Assembly: GCA_028866275.1 (NCBI GenBank) | Contig: JAGWIK010000003.1 | Coordinates: 60,536-124,535 of the forward strand | Length of the DNA: 64,000 nucleotides | Reading direction: 5' to 3' | Source: Alphaproteobacteria bacterium | GTDB lineage: Bacteria > Pseudomonadota > Alphaproteobacteria > UBA9219 | Shown here: positions 10,137 through 18,849 of the stretch, one piece after another | Layout of the letters: each line of letters opens with the position of its first letter | How positions within the stretch are numbered: position 1 is the first letter of the stretch | Notes under the pieces: generated by a model | Told to the model about the DNA's origin: nothing | Databases searched by the model: none | What the model saw: only the letters and a program-made list of their open reading frames with translations | Translations under genes and position numbers: made by a program

Positions 10137-10696
10137 CCCCAAAAGTGACGGCAAAAAAAACCGCTGCCAAAAAACCGGTCGCCCCAAAAGCCGCGGCTAA
10201 AAAGATTGTCGCCAAGAAGCCTGCGATCAAAAAAACCGTCGCCAGATCCGCCGCGGCTAAACCCGCTACCAAAAAAACGCCAGTCAAAAAAACGGCGGTC
10301 AAAAAAATCGCCGTCAAGAAACAGGCCGCGCGCCCGGCCAAACCACAAGAACCCAAAGGCATTCCCGAACAATTGCGCGATGCCGCGTTAAAAATTCTGG
10401 AAGAACGCCAGGCCGAGGAAATCGTCACCGTACCGCTGGCCGGACGCAGCAGCGTGGCCGATTACCTGATCATCGCGTCGGGCCGCGCGGGACGCCAGAT
10501 CACCGCCATTGCCGATTATCTGCAGGACGCGTTTGTCAAAACAGGCGCGGGCCATGTGCGCATCGAAGGCAAAAGCGAAGCCAATTGGGTGCTGATCGAC
10601 GCGGGCGATGTTATCGTCCACCTGTTCCGCCCCGAAGTGCGCCATTATTACGATCTGGACGCGATTTATGCCAACGCCAAAGCCGCGCCGCGATAA
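10064..10696 (+). CDS. rsfS: Ribosomal silencing factor RsfS with long lysine/alanine-rich N-terminal extension
   Basis: RsfS binds uL14 on the 50S subunit and blocks subunit joining in starvation. The RsfS/Iojap domain is at about residues 98-205 (VADYLIIASGRAGRQITAIADYL in outline, EGKSEANWVLIDAGDVIVHLF in outline). The first roughly 92 residues are a low-complexity AKK/PAKK/TVAKK tract with about a third lysine, like histone-H1-type bacterial tails. The GTG at 10064 follows an AAGGA box 9 nt upstream, so the extension should be translated. Normal RsfS is 105-150 residues. The gene follows nadD as usual, but rlmH, the usual next gene, is absent; an unrelated convergent gene lies there. Confidence 0.9.
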   Translation: MASAKKKTAGKKPAAKKTVAKKTVTPKVTAKKTAAKKPVAPKAAAKKIVAKKPAIKKTVARSAAAKPATKKTPVKKTAVKKIAVKKQAARPAKPQEPKGIPEQLRDAALKILEERQAEEIVTVPLAGRSSVADYLIIASGRAGRQITAIADYLQDAFVKTGAGHVRIEGKSEANWVLIDAGDVIVHLFRPEVRHYYDLDAIYANAKAAPR

Positions 10697-11673
10697 AAAA
10701 CCAGATCGCGGTCGTTCAGTGGATGGCCATAGCTGCGCATATGGAAAGTCGATGATTTGGTTTCGCTGTGCGCGTCGCCGCGTTGATGCAGCCGCGACAG
10801 CGATACGCCGTTAAAGCAATCGAACAGGCAATTCAGCGCGCGGGAAAAGGCGTTGAGCGTTTCATCGGACGCGGCGATGTAATTCCATTCATTTTCGCCA
10901 TTAAGTTCGGGAAGCTGCAACCCTATCGCGGTGTCGTGAACGATGTGGTTTTGCGGCAACGCGCCCAGAATATCGAAAAATTTCCGCGCGCGGCGATGGG
11001 CGCGCTGCGTGTCGCCTTCGCCCTTTTTTTTACGACGCGGTTTTTCTTCGGCACCATCATCCTGTCCATCGGGTAAAAACAGATCTCGTGCCCCCAAAAC
11101 CATGCCGACATGGGGCAAGGCATGGCGGAAATCCCATTTTTGCGCCGCCAGTTCGGCGGCATGCGCGGCGCTGGCTTCGGCGCTGGCGTCGTCCAGATAA
11201 AGCATATGGATCATCTGCGCGATGCGTTTTTGCAAACGGCGGTCGAGTATTTCCAGATCGTCGCCACCGCCATCCGCCCGATAGGTACCGAGCGTCGCCA
11301 CGGTGACGCGATACCCTCCCGCCCGCATGCTGCGTGACAAATCAAGGAACGCGCGTTTCAGGTCGGCAGGGTCAAGGTCATAGATTTTATAATTGCCCGC
11401 TTCGTGCAGCAATTCGAATTGCCGCACCGCCGCCCATTGCGCCGGAAAATCGTCATCCGACACGACCCGCCCTTCGGCGATTTTGGCATCCAGCACGCAA
11501 CGCAGCGCGTCGGGAAACCATACGTCGTAATTCGCCGCCTTGCCGATCCGTTGCACATAGGTGAACCCGGCCGTGATTTCGCGCCCCGCCGGTTGCGGCG
11601 ACGCGAACAAATGACGGTGGATTTTCTGAAGACCGGCATGCGGCAACGCATGCGCTTTTTTTACGATAGCCAT
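10666..11673 (-). CDS. Unrecognised 335-aa protein under a TPP riboswitch
   Basis: I do not recognise the family. The protein is soluble, with no signal peptide or membrane segment. It has a conserved-looking N-terminal half (AGFTYVQRIGKAANYDVWFP, LLHEAGNYKIYDLDP), a helical middle, a charged linker EEKPRRKKKGEGD at about residues 217-229 and a C-terminal part with DTAIGLQLPELNGENEWNYI. Two ATGs are possible, at 11679 and 11673. The second is preferred because the AGGA at the 3' end of the riboswitch lies 8 nt before it but only 2 nt before the first. It is the only gene downstream of the riboswitch; its 3' end overlaps convergent rsfS by 31 bp. A role linked to thiamine diphosphate is inferred only from the riboswitch. 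Confidence 0.8.
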   Translation of the reverse strand: MAIVKKAHALPHAGLQKIHRHLFASPQPAGREITAGFTYVQRIGKAANYDVWFPDALRCVLDAKIAEGRVVSDDDFPAQWAAVRQFELLHEAGNYKIYDLDPADLKRAFLDLSRSMRAGGYRVTVATLGTYRADGGGDDLEILDRRLQKRIAQMIHMLYLDDASAEASAAHAAELAAQKWDFRHALPHVGMVLGARDLFLPDGQDDGAEEKPRRKKKGEGDTQRAHRRARKFFDILGALPQNHIVHDTAIGLQLPELNGENEWNYIAASDETLNAFSRALNCLFDCFNGVSLSRLHQRGDAHSETKSSTFHMRSYGHPLNDRDLVFYRGAALALA

Positions 11674-11680
11674 TTTCATC

Positions 11681-11768
11681 TTCCTACGCCGGCATTATCC
11701 GGATCAGGTTATCGGGTATAATCTCAGCCTCGCGACGCGAAGCACCCCGGTTGAACGGATGCAACCCT
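11681..11768 (-). ncRNA. TPP (THI-element) riboswitch
   Basis: Read on the minus strand, the segment shows the conserved order of the thiamine diphosphate aptamer: GGGGTGC, then GGCTGAGA, then TACCC, then ACCTGATC, GGATAATGCC and GGCGTAGG. These are the pyrimidine-sensor CUGAGA and the pyrophosphate-sensor helix/loop sequences. The last helix strand ends in GTAGGAAG, which also contains the ribosome-binding site of the downstream gene. TPP binding should therefore hide the Shine-Dalgarno sequence and repress translation. Confidence 0.93.
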
Positions 11769-11853
11769 AGACGGATTCCGAATCTTTGTCACGGGGGTCG
11801 CTGTGCGCCGCAATATTCTTGCTTTTGGCGGGCAAGAGCCTAGGGTCAGGCCT

Positions 11854-12969
11854 ATGCGTTTTCTTGTCCTTCTTTTCGCCTTGCTGGCCTGTCCCGCGGC
11901 CTATGCTGCCGATGCTGCGGCCGGCACGGACGCCGTGCCTGCGACAGCTTATTTCCCCGTCATGCCGCTGGACGCGCCCGACAGCGCCACGCCGCAGGTG
12001 GTGCCCATAGCCGCCAACCACCCTATCGGCGGCGCGCATCCCGGCATTACCCGCGCCATCATCGTCATCCACGGCCAAACGCGCGACGCCAATGCCGCGC
12101 TGGGCATGATGTCGGCGCTGGCCGGCGCGGACAATGCCACCACAATGATTATAGCACCGCAATTTTTGTTGCCGTCGGACATCGCCCGCGTTGCCGCGCA
12201 TCTGCCCAATCAAGGCCGCGGCATCGCGACCTGGCGCGCCGGTGATTGGCCCGTCGGCGGCAATTCGCTGGCGGCGCGCCCGCAGGACGCCGTCAGTTCC
12301 TATACCGTCGTCGATTTGCTGGCGATGTATGCGTCCGACCACGACTCCTTTCCTGACATCAGAAACATCGCCATCGCCGGTTTCGGTACGGGCGCGGTGT
12401 TCGTGCAGCGTTATGCCGCTTTTTCCAAAGCCATTGATGCTTTGGAGCAGGAAAATATAGACCTGCGTTTTATCGTCGCCGACGCGCCGTCTTATTTATA
12501 TCTGACCGACACCCGCCCGCCCGATCCTGCCGGAAAAGGCGGGCACAAGGGGTTCTGGCGTCCCGATCCGACGCAATGCCTCGGCTTTGACGATTATCCA
12601 TATGGGCTGGATAAACTGCCCCCTTACGCGCAACGCACCGGCGCCAACGCCGCCAAGGTGAATTATGCGCTGCGATTCATCACCTATCTTAACGCCCCGC
12701 CATCGGCAGCCGATGCCAGCCCCGACACCGTGCCCGACGCCGGTTGCGCCGCGATGCTGCAAGGCCGCGATGCCGCGTCGCGCGCCGCTTTATTCAAGGC
12801 CTATATGGACATGCTGTACAGCAATGTCGCCGCCAAAACCCAGATTTTTGCCACAGTGCCCAAAACCCCGGACGATGCCATTGGCTTGTTCGGTTCGAAC
12901 TGCGGCATGTCGGCCCTGTTCGGCGACGGCACATGTCCACAGGCGATATTGGGGCCACAAATTCATTGA
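11854..12969 (+). CDS. Secreted alpha/beta-hydrolase-like protein
   Basis: 371 residues. A Sec signal peptide (MRFLVLLFALLACPAAYAAD, cleavage near residue 19) decides the ATG at 11854 over an in-frame ATG at 11803. The body has the hydrolase layout: strand IIVIHGQTRDAN with the HG oxyanion pair (residues 73-74), a MIIAPQFL strand and the elbow region IAGFGTGAVF (175-183). The elbow lacks the nucleophile serine of GxSxG: it reads G-F-G-T-G. It may be a degenerate or non-catalytic fold member. There are several Cys residues in the last third, fitting a periplasmic disulfide protein. It is divergent from the riboswitch gene and followed by purA. The substrate is unknown. Confidence 0.55.
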   Translation: MRFLVLLFALLACPAAYAADAAAGTDAVPATAYFPVMPLDAPDSATPQVVPIAANHPIGGAHPGITRAIIVIHGQTRDANAALGMMSALAGADNATTMIIAPQFLLPSDIARVAAHLPNQGRGIATWRAGDWPVGGNSLAARPQDAVSSYTVVDLLAMYASDHDSFPDIRNIAIAGFGTGAVFVQRYAAFSKAIDALEQENIDLRFIVADAPSYLYLTDTRPPDPAGKGGHKGFWRPDPTQCLGFDDYPYGLDKLPPYAQRTGANAAKVNYALRFITYLNAPPSAADASPDTVPDAGCAAMLQGRDAASRAALFKAYMDMLYSNVAAKTQIFATVPKTPDDAIGLFGSNCGMSALFGDGTCPQAILGPQIH

Positions 12970-13071
12970 CCCGCCACGCGAATACCCCTACAAGGCGTTG
13001 CAAGGCGATAAATTTGACAGGTATGCGCGGTTGCCTTGCCCCGCCATGCCATGCATCGCCGGATCAGCATC

Positions 13072-14364
13072 ATGAAAAATGTCGTGGTTGTAGGCGCCCA
13101 ATGGGGCGACGAAGGTAAAGGCAAGATCGTCGACTGGTTGTCCTACCGCGCCGATTGGGTCGTGCGTTATCAGGGCGGCCATAACGCCGGGCACACGCTG
13201 GTCATCGACGGCGTCGAATATAAACTCAGCCTTTTACCTTCCGGCGTCGTGCGCCCCGGCAAGATGTCGGTTATCGGCAACGGCGTTGTCGTCGATCCGT
13301 GGCATTTGCTGAAAGAAATAGATGTCGTCCGCGCCAAGGGCGTCGCGATATCGCCCGCCAACCTGATCATCGCCGAAAATTGCCCCGTCATCCTGCCCGT
13401 GCATGGCGCCATCGACCGCGCGCGCGAAGCGGCCCGCGGCGACGGCAAGCTGGGCACGACGGGCCGCGGTATCGGCCCTGCCTATGAAGACAAGGTCGCG
13501 CGCCGCGCCATTCGCATATGCGATCTGGCCGAGCCGGAGGTTTTGCGCGCCAAGCTGGATTACCTGTTATTGCATCACAATGCGTTGCTGCGCGGCTTCG
13601 GCGCGGAAACATTCGACGCCGATGCGATGTTTAAAGACATCATGGCCGTCGCGCCGCAAATCCTGCCTTATGTCGGCGTGGTGTGGGAACGGCTTGAAAC
13701 GGCGCGCAAGAATGGCGATCTGATCCTGTTCGAAGGCGCGCAGGGTACGATGCTCGACATCGACCATGGCACTTATCCGTTCGTGACATCCAGCAACACC
13801 ATCGCCGCCAACGCCGCGACGGGTTCGGGTGTCGGCATTAAAACCTTGGGGCGCGTGCTGGGCATTTGCAAAGCCTATACCACGCGCGTCGGCATGGGGC
13901 CTTTCCCGACCGAAGATACCGGTGAGGTCGGTGAATTTCTGGGCACGCGCGGCCACGAATTTGGCACGGTCACGGGGCGCAAACGCCGTTGCGGCTGGCT
14001 TGACGCCGTTGCGGTACGCCAGGCGGTGAAAACCGGGGGTATCGATGGCATTGCGTTGACCAAGCTCGATGTTCTGGACGGGCTCAAGGAACTCAAAATC
14101 TGCCGCGCTTATAAGCTTGACGGCAAGATCATCGACTATCTGCCCGCGGGCCAGCAGGCGCAATCGCGCGTCGAACCGATTTATGATATTTGCGAGGGCT
14201 GGCAGGAAAGCACGCGCGGCGTGCGCGGATGGGCCAATTTGCCGTCGGCGGCATTGAAATATATCCGCCGCGTCGAGGAAATGATCGAAGCGCCCGTTAT
14301 CCTGCTGTCCACCAGCCCGGAACGCGACGACACCATTTTGATGAAAGATCCGTTCGAGGATTAA
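13072..14364 (+). CDS. purA: Adenylosuccinate synthetase
   Basis: GTP-dependent joining of IMP and aspartate, the first step to AMP. 430 residues, full length. The ATG at 13072 gives the family start [20 protein letters not shown], with the GDEGKGK loop at 12-18. Further signatures are [44 protein letters not shown] in outline and the GTP-binding [19 protein letters not shown] in outline. An in-frame ATG at 13036 only adds unconserved residues. It is convergent with the EI gene, with 8 bp between stops. Confidence 0.97.
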   Translation: MKNVVVVGAQWGDEGKGKIVDWLSYRADWVVRYQGGHNAGHTLVIDGVEYKLSLLPSGVVRPGKMSVIGNGVVVDPWHLLKEIDVVRAKGVAISPANLIIAENCPVILPVHGAIDRAREAARGDGKLGTTGRGIGPAYEDKVARRAIRICDLAEPEVLRAKLDYLLLHHNALLRGFGAETFDADAMFKDIMAVAPQILPYVGVVWERLETARKNGDLILFEGAQGTMLDIDHGTYPFVTSSNTIAANAATGSGVGIKTLGRVLGICKAYTTRVGMGPFPTEDTGEVGEFLGTRGHEFGTVTGRKRRCGWLDAVAVRQAVKTGGIDGIALTKLDVLDGLKELKICRAYKLDGKIIDYLPAGQQAQSRVEPIYDICEGWQESTRGVRGWANLPSAALKYIRRVEEMIEAPVILLSTSPERDDTILMKDPFED

Positions 14365-14372
14365 CCGACGCG

Positions 14373-16121
14373 TTATTTCCGCGCCGGCCCTTGCGCCATC
14401 ATCGCGCGGATGTCAGCTTCGTCCGTTTTTGCCATGACGCTTTCGGCAAAACCCAGCGCCTGCGCCAAAGTCATTTGCGTAATTTCCTGTTTAACCGCGG
14501 GCAGGCGCAAAGGCGACATCGACAAATCGCGCACCCCCAGCCCCAGCAATAACGGCGCGGCGCGGCGATCGCCCGCGATTTCGCCGCAGATACTGACAGG
14601 GATATTGGCGCGCCATCCGGCGGCAGCCGTGAACTGAATAAGCCGCAGCACGGCAGGATGGAACGGATCGTACAAATCGGCAACATGTTCGTCGCCGCGG
14701 TCGATCGCCAGCGTATATTGCGTCAGATCGTTGCTGCCGATGGCGAAGAAATCGCAAACCTTGGCCAGCGCGTCGGCGACCAGAGCCGCCGAAGGAATTT
14801 CGATCATCGCGCCGACAGGCGGTTGTTTAACCTTGACGCCGCGGCGATGCAGCCGCCGTTCGACTTGCAATAAACGCGCGCGCACCTGCGCCATTTGCGC
14901 CACCGACGATACCATCGGGATCAGGATACGCACCGGCCCGTGCTGGCCCGCGCGCAAAATCGCCGCCAGCTGCGTATCGAGCAATTTCGGCTGTTTCAAC
15001 CCCAACCGGATAGCGCGCAAACCCAGCGCCGGATTGACGCTTTCACCCACCGCGTCGCCCAGCGCGGTCGCCAGTTTTTCACCCCCGACATCGAGCGTAC
15101 GCACGGTCAAAACGCGCCCGTCGAGCCGTTCCACCAGTTTGCGCAGCACGGCATATTGTTCGTCTTCCCCTGGCAGGTCAGGCCGGTTCATGAACATGAA
15201 TTCGGTACGCAACAACCCGATGCCGATGGCCCCGGCTTCAAGCGCGGCATCGACGTCGCGCGGCAATTCCAGATTGGCGTGCAGCCCCACCGGCGTGCCG
15301 TCCTGCGTCACCGCGGGCACGCTGCGCAGGGATTTCAGTTTTTTATCTTCCTGCTTCTTGCGCGCCAGCTCGTGACGATAATGCTGAACTGTAGCGGCAT
15401 CGGGGCGAATGATCGCGAAGCCGGCGCGGCCGTCGATAATCACCATTTCGCCCGACCGCACGCCATGCGTCAGGGCCGCCGCGCCGGATACCGCGGGCAG
15501 CCCCAATGCGCGCGCCATAATCGCGGCGTGGCCTTCGGCGCCGCCCAGCATAGTGGCGAAACCGGCGATGCGGCCCGGCACCATCAATGCCGCGTCGGCG
15601 GGCGTTATTTCTTCGGCCAGAATGACGCAGCCTTCGGGCGCGGCGGCAAAAGGATTATAATGCTGTTCCTGCAGACTGCGGATAAGCCGCGTGCCGACAT
15701 CGGCGACATCGTCGCCGCGCGCCGCCAGATATTCGTCGCCCATCGCCGCAAAACCGGCGCGCAATACCGCAATTTGTTTTTGCACCGCCGCTTCGGCATT
15801 CAACCGCTGGCGGGCGATAATGTCTTCGGCTCCGCGCACCAGACGCGACCCCGATAACATGGCCTTATACGCGTCGAGCAGCAAAACCATATCTTCCGCG
15901 CCCGCGGGCAGGGCCGCGGCGCGCGCGCGCAACTGGCCCAGATGTTTTTGCACCTTGGCAATGGCGCCGTGCAGACGCTTGGTTTCCGCGGCGACATCCG
16001 CGACGGGAATTTCATATTCGGGAACCGGCACGCCGCTTTGTTCAATGACAAAAGCAGGCCCGATGGCAACGCCGGGGGCGATGCCGATGCCTGTGACTTT
16101 GCGTTCGCCGTCATTCTTCAT
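14373..16121 (-). CDS. ptsI: Phosphoenolpyruvate-protein phosphotransferase (EI of a PTS)
   Basis: 582 residues. Takes the phosphoryl group from PEP and passes it to HPr. No N-terminal GAF domain is present, so this is the PtsI architecture, not PtsP. The phosphorylated histidine is His198 in GGAEGHAAIMARALG. The PEP-binding domain has LRTEFMFMNR, the EIPSAAL strand, GSNDLTQYTLAIDR and the active-site VSICGEIAGD cysteine. The ATG at 16121 lies inside the last codons of the HPr gene (11-bp overlap); an upstream ATG would extend further into that gene and is rejected. It is the last gene of the hprK-rapZ-EIIA-HPr-EI cluster. With no sugar permease nearby the system is probably regulatory. Confidence 0.95.
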   Translation of the reverse strand: MKNDGERKVTGIGIAPGVAIGPAFVIEQSGVPVPEYEIPVADVAAETKRLHGAIAKVQKHLGQLRARAAALPAGAEDMVLLLDAYKAMLSGSRLVRGAEDIIARQRLNAEAAVQKQIAVLRAGFAAMGDEYLAARGDDVADVGTRLIRSLQEQHYNPFAAAPEGCVILAEEITPADAALMVPGRIAGFATMLGGAEGHAAIMARALGLPAVSGAAALTHGVRSGEMVIIDGRAGFAIIRPDAATVQHYRHELARKKQEDKKLKSLRSVPAVTQDGTPVGLHANLELPRDVDAALEAGAIGIGLLRTEFMFMNRPDLPGEDEQYAVLRKLVERLDGRVLTVRTLDVGGEKLATALGDAVGESVNPALGLRAIRLGLKQPKLLDTQLAAILRAGQHGPVRILIPMVSSVAQMAQVRARLLQVERRLHRRGVKVKQPPVGAMIEIPSAALVADALAKVCDFFAIGSNDLTQYTLAIDRGDEHVADLYDPFHPAVLRLIQFTAAAGWRANIPVSICGEIAGDRRAAPLLLGLGVRDLSMSPLRLPAVKQEITQMTLAQALGFAESVMAKTDEADIRAMMAQGPARK

Positions 16122-16392
16122 CGAATTTCCGCTTAACCAGTTCCGCCAAGTCTTCGACCGCAACGGCGGCGTCATCGCCGACGGCGCAAATGCGTATCGA
16201 CGACCCCTGGGTCGCCGCCAGCATCATCAATCCCATGATCGACCGCGCCGACACCGACATGTCGTCCTTGCTTACCGTAATATCCGACGAAAAGCTTTCG
16301 GCAAGCTTAACAACCCGCGCGGCGGCGCGCGCGTGCAGCCCGCGTTTGTTGGCGATCACCGCCAAAACGCACAATTCATCCTGTTCGATCAT
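16111..16392 (-). CDS. ptsH: Phosphocarrier protein HPr
   Basis: 93 residues. His20 in NKRGLHARAAARVVK is the residue phosphorylated by EI, and Ser51 in ARSIMGLMML is in the position phosphorylated by HPr kinase, which is encoded three genes upstream. It overlaps the EIIA gene by 4 bp and the EI gene by 11 bp, so the cluster is translationally coupled. Confidence 0.95.
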   Translation of the reverse strand: MIEQDELCVLAVIANKRGLHARAAARVVKLAESFSSDITVSKDDMSVSARSIMGLMMLAATQGSSIRICAVGDDAAVAVEDLAELVKRKFDEE

Positions 16393-16799
16393 GGGGCGGA
16401 CACTGGCGCGATGGTTTCGGAAACCAGCTGGATATATTTGCGGCCGGCCGTTTCGGCTTCGCGCGCGGCATCAAGCAACGGCATCGCGCCGCGCACCGAA
16501 GCCAGTTTGACCAGCATCGGCAAACTGACGCCTGCCAGCACCACGGCGTTGCTGACCGGCATCGCGGCGATGGCCAGATTGCTGGGCGTGCCGCCGAACA
16601 TATCGACCAGCACGACAACGCCGTCGCCGCTGTTAACGTCCTTGATCGCCGACAGGATTTTGTCGCGGCATGCGCCCATATCGTCATGCATGCCGATGGC
16701 GATCGACGCGGCCTGCGCCTGAGGCCCGACAATGCCGGCCAGCGCGCGCAGCATCTCGCCGCCTATATTATCGTGCGTTACCAGAACCATGCCTATCAT
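16389..16799 (-). CDS. PTS EIIA component, mannose family
   Basis: 136 residues with the EIIA-Man fold start MIGMVLVTHDNIGGEML; His9 is the phosphorylated residue. The DMFGGTPSNLA segment is the family's second signature. In alphaproteobacteria this stand-alone EIIA (also called PtsM/ManX) lacks IIB, IIC and IID partners and works in a regulatory phosphorelay with HPr. None of those partners is present here either. It is preceded by rapZ with a 7-bp gap. Confidence 0.93.
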   Translation of the reverse strand: MIGMVLVTHDNIGGEMLRALAGIVGPQAQAASIAIGMHDDMGACRDKILSAIKDVNSGDGVVVLVDMFGGTPSNLAIAAMPVSNAVVLAGVSLPMLVKLASVRGAMPLLDAAREAETAGRKYIQLVSETIAPVSAP

Positions 16800-16806
16800 C
16801 GCATCC

Positions 16807-17697
16807 TCATGCCTTATTGACGCTTCTGCTTAAATCCCTGTGCCCGATGCCGACGATGAATCCATGCGCGGCAAGAATATTGACCAGTTCTTCGGCCACG
16901 AACACCGACCGGTGACGCCCGCCGGTGCAACCGATGGCGATTGTCAGATAGCTTTTGCCTTCGCGTTGATAGCGCGGCAACAAGGGCAACAGCAAGCCGG
17001 TTAAATGTTCCATGAACGCCGCATAATCGGGATCGCGGCGGATATAATCGGCCACGGCCCCGTCGCGCCCCGTCAGGGGCCGCAACGCCGCGTCCCAGTG
17101 CGGATTGGCCAGAAAACGCGCATCGAATACCAGATCGGCTTCGCGCGGCACGCCGTGACGATAGGAAAACGATGTCACGAACAAAGTCAGGCCCAGCGCG
17201 TGGTCAAAACGATAATGGCCGCCAATTTGGTGGCGCAGATCGTGAATGGTGATTTGCGAGGTGTCGATGACATGATCGGCTTCGTTCTTTAACGCCCACA
17301 GCATTTCACGTTCGCGACGGATGCCGTCGGTGACGGGCCGGTCGACCGCCAGCGGATGGCGGCGTCGCGTTTCGGTAAAACGCTGTTGCAGCGTGTCGTC
17401 GGAGCAGTCGAGAAATAACAGCTTCACATCGATATCCGGCCGTTCGCCCAGCGCATGCACGACGCGCAGCAAATCATCGACAGAAAAATTGGCGTTGCGC
17501 GTGTCGATGGCGACGGCCAGATTGCGGTCGGAAACTTCGGCGTCGGCAATCAACGCGGGAATCAAGGTCAGCCGCAGATTATCGACGGCTTCGTATCCCA
17601 GATCCTCGAACACCTTCAACGCCGTCGACAACCCCGCCCCCGACATACCCGACAGGATAACAATGCGGCGTTTGGGGTGCGGTTGTGTTTCAGTCAT
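16807..17697 (-). CDS. rapZ: RNase adapter protein RapZ
   Basis: 296 residues. The family (formerly YvcJ/YhbJ) binds nucleotides and, in Escherichia coli, guides RNase E to the sRNA GlmZ. The P-loop region reads SGMSGAGLSTALKVFEDLGY (residues 16-35). The usual Lys or Arg of the Walker A motif is Leu23, and the DNLP that normally follows is DNLR. The C-terminal domain is intact (FSYRHGVPREADLVFDARFL in outline, TIAIGCTGGRHRSV). It overlaps hprK by 8 bp. The altered P-loop may weaken ATP/GTP binding. Confidence 0.93.
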   Translation of the reverse strand: MTETQPHPKRRIVILSGMSGAGLSTALKVFEDLGYEAVDNLRLTLIPALIADAEVSDRNLAVAIDTRNANFSVDDLLRVVHALGERPDIDVKLLFLDCSDDTLQQRFTETRRRHPLAVDRPVTDGIRREREMLWALKNEADHVIDTSQITIHDLRHQIGGHYRFDHALGLTLFVTSFSYRHGVPREADLVFDARFLANPHWDAALRPLTGRDGAVADYIRRDPDYAAFMEHLTGLLLPLLPRYQREGKSYLTIAIGCTGGRHRSVFVAEELVNILAAHGFIVGIGHRDLSRSVNKA

Positions 17698-18118
17698 CGC
17701 TTTCCAATGGATAAGTCAGAACCGCGCGAATTTTCGCGGGTGTCGAAGGGGCGAATGCAGGGAGCCTAAGCCGCCGCACGGGATGGTCAAGCAGGAAAAC
17801 GGTTTCGTCGGGCACGGGCAGACGGTCGATAGACGCGTCGAGCGCGGTCAATTCGACGTAAAGCGCCACCGGCGCGGACGCGGAAAAAGACAGGCGCGCC
17901 AGCCCGATATGGCGGATTTCGATCATACCAGCGATGGCCGGAGGCGGCGCGGCACAAAGCACGCCATTATTCACCGACAACGCCGTCTGGTCGTCGGACA
18001 CCAAAACACCGCCTTCATCGATCAGGCGCACCGCCAGATCGGACTTGCCCGCGCCCGAAGGCCCGGCCAGCAAAACCCCTTTGCCGCCAATTGCGACGCA
18101 TGAAGCGTGAAGAAGCAT
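17690..18118 (-). CDS. hprK: HPr kinase/phosphorylase, short alphaproteobacterial form
   Basis: 142 residues: only the C-terminal kinase domain, with no N-terminal regulatory domain. This is usual for alphaproteobacteria, where HprK is 140-155 residues. Walker A is GPSGAGKS (19-26) and SDDQTALSV is the metal/HPr-binding region. It should phosphorylate Ser51 of the HPr encoded downstream. The gene opens the hprK-rapZ-EIIA-HPr-EI cluster; a GNAT gene and rpsO lie just upstream on the same strand. The usual chvG/chvI two-component genes are absent. Confidence 0.92.
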   Translation of the reverse strand: MLLHASCVAIGGKGVLLAGPSGAGKSDLAVRLIDEGGVLVSDDQTALSVNNGVLCAAPPPAIAGMIEIRHIGLARLSFSASAPVALYVELTALDASIDRLPVPDETVFLLDHPVRRLRLPAFAPSTPAKIRAVLTYPLESDD

Positions 18119-18148
18119 GAAAGGTTTTTAGCACGACAAGCGCGGCGG

Positions 18149-18571
18149 TCACACCAGCTTTTTCATCAAGCCGATGCGTTGATGGCCTCGCGGAAAATCC
18201 GGTTTAACGACAAAAGACTGGTAGCCGAGCTTGGGATAGAAATCCGGGCCTTCAAAACTTTCGGTCCACAAATAAGATGAATGGCAGCCGCGTTCGACGG
18301 CTTCGGCTTCGGCAGCAAGAACGAGTCCCCGCCCCATCCCTTGGCCGCGCAAGGCAGGCGCGACCCAAAGAATATCGATATAAAGCCAATCCCAGAAGGT
18401 CTTTCCGGTCAGGCCGGCGACAACCGCGCCACCACCATCACGGCGCATAATTGCCAACGGACGGGCGACATAGGGCGGCGCAGATTTCGCCACCGCATTA
18501 TCCTTCAGGCCTTTCTCGAGAATATCGAGATCCGCCTGATCGATAAAGTCGGTGACGATAAAATCCGCCAT
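18149..18571 (-). CDS. GNAT-family N-acetyltransferase
   Basis: 140 residues starting MADFIVTDFIDQADL; the ATG at 18571 follows the rpsO stop by 8 bp. The acetyl-CoA site is in LWVAPALRGQGMGRGLVLAAEAEAVERG (outline), with the R/Q-x-x-G-x-G/A loop as RGQGMGRG. The C-terminal FYPKLGYQSF strand is typical of GNATs. The FEGPDFYPKLGYQ element resembles small acetyltransferases of the YhhY/ElaA-like group, but the substrate is unknown. Frames that extend upstream run through rpsO and are rejected. Confidence 0.85.
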   Translation of the reverse strand: MADFIVTDFIDQADLDILEKGLKDNAVAKSAPPYVARPLAIMRRDGGGAVVAGLTGKTFWDWLYIDILWVAPALRGQGMGRGLVLAAEAEAVERGCHSSYLWTESFEGPDFYPKLGYQSFVVKPDFPRGHQRIGLMKKLV

Positions 18572-18579
18572 GAGGTGTG

Positions 18580-18849
18580 TTACTTGCGGATGCCCAGTTC
18601 GGCGATGAGTTTTTCGTAAACCGGCGCTTTGTGCTTTTTCAGATAGTCGAGCAGGCTGCGGCGATTGCTGACCAGCAGCAACAGACCGCGGCGCGAATGA
18701 TGGTCTTTTTTGTGTTTTTCGAAATGCGCGGTCAGCGTATTGATGCGGTCGGTCAGAATCGCGATCTGGACTTCGGGCGAACCGGTGTCGCCTTTGGCGC
18801 GGGCGTGTTTCTTGATCAATTCCTGTTTGCGTTCGGCTGTAATCGACAT
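18580..18849 (-). CDS. rpsO: 30S ribosomal protein S15
   Basis: 89 residues, exact family length, with [39 protein letters not shown] (helices that bind 16S rRNA) and a C-terminal [12 protein letters not shown]. An AGGAGAAA ribosome-binding site precedes the ATG. rpsO usually lies between truB and pnp. Here truB is upstream, but pnp is about 36 kb away and a GNAT gene takes its place. Confidence 0.98.
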   Translation of the reverse strand: MSITAERKQELIKKHARAKGDTGSPEVQIAILTDRINTLTAHFEKHKKDHHSRRGLLLLVSNRRSLLDYLKKHKAPVYEKLIAELGIRK

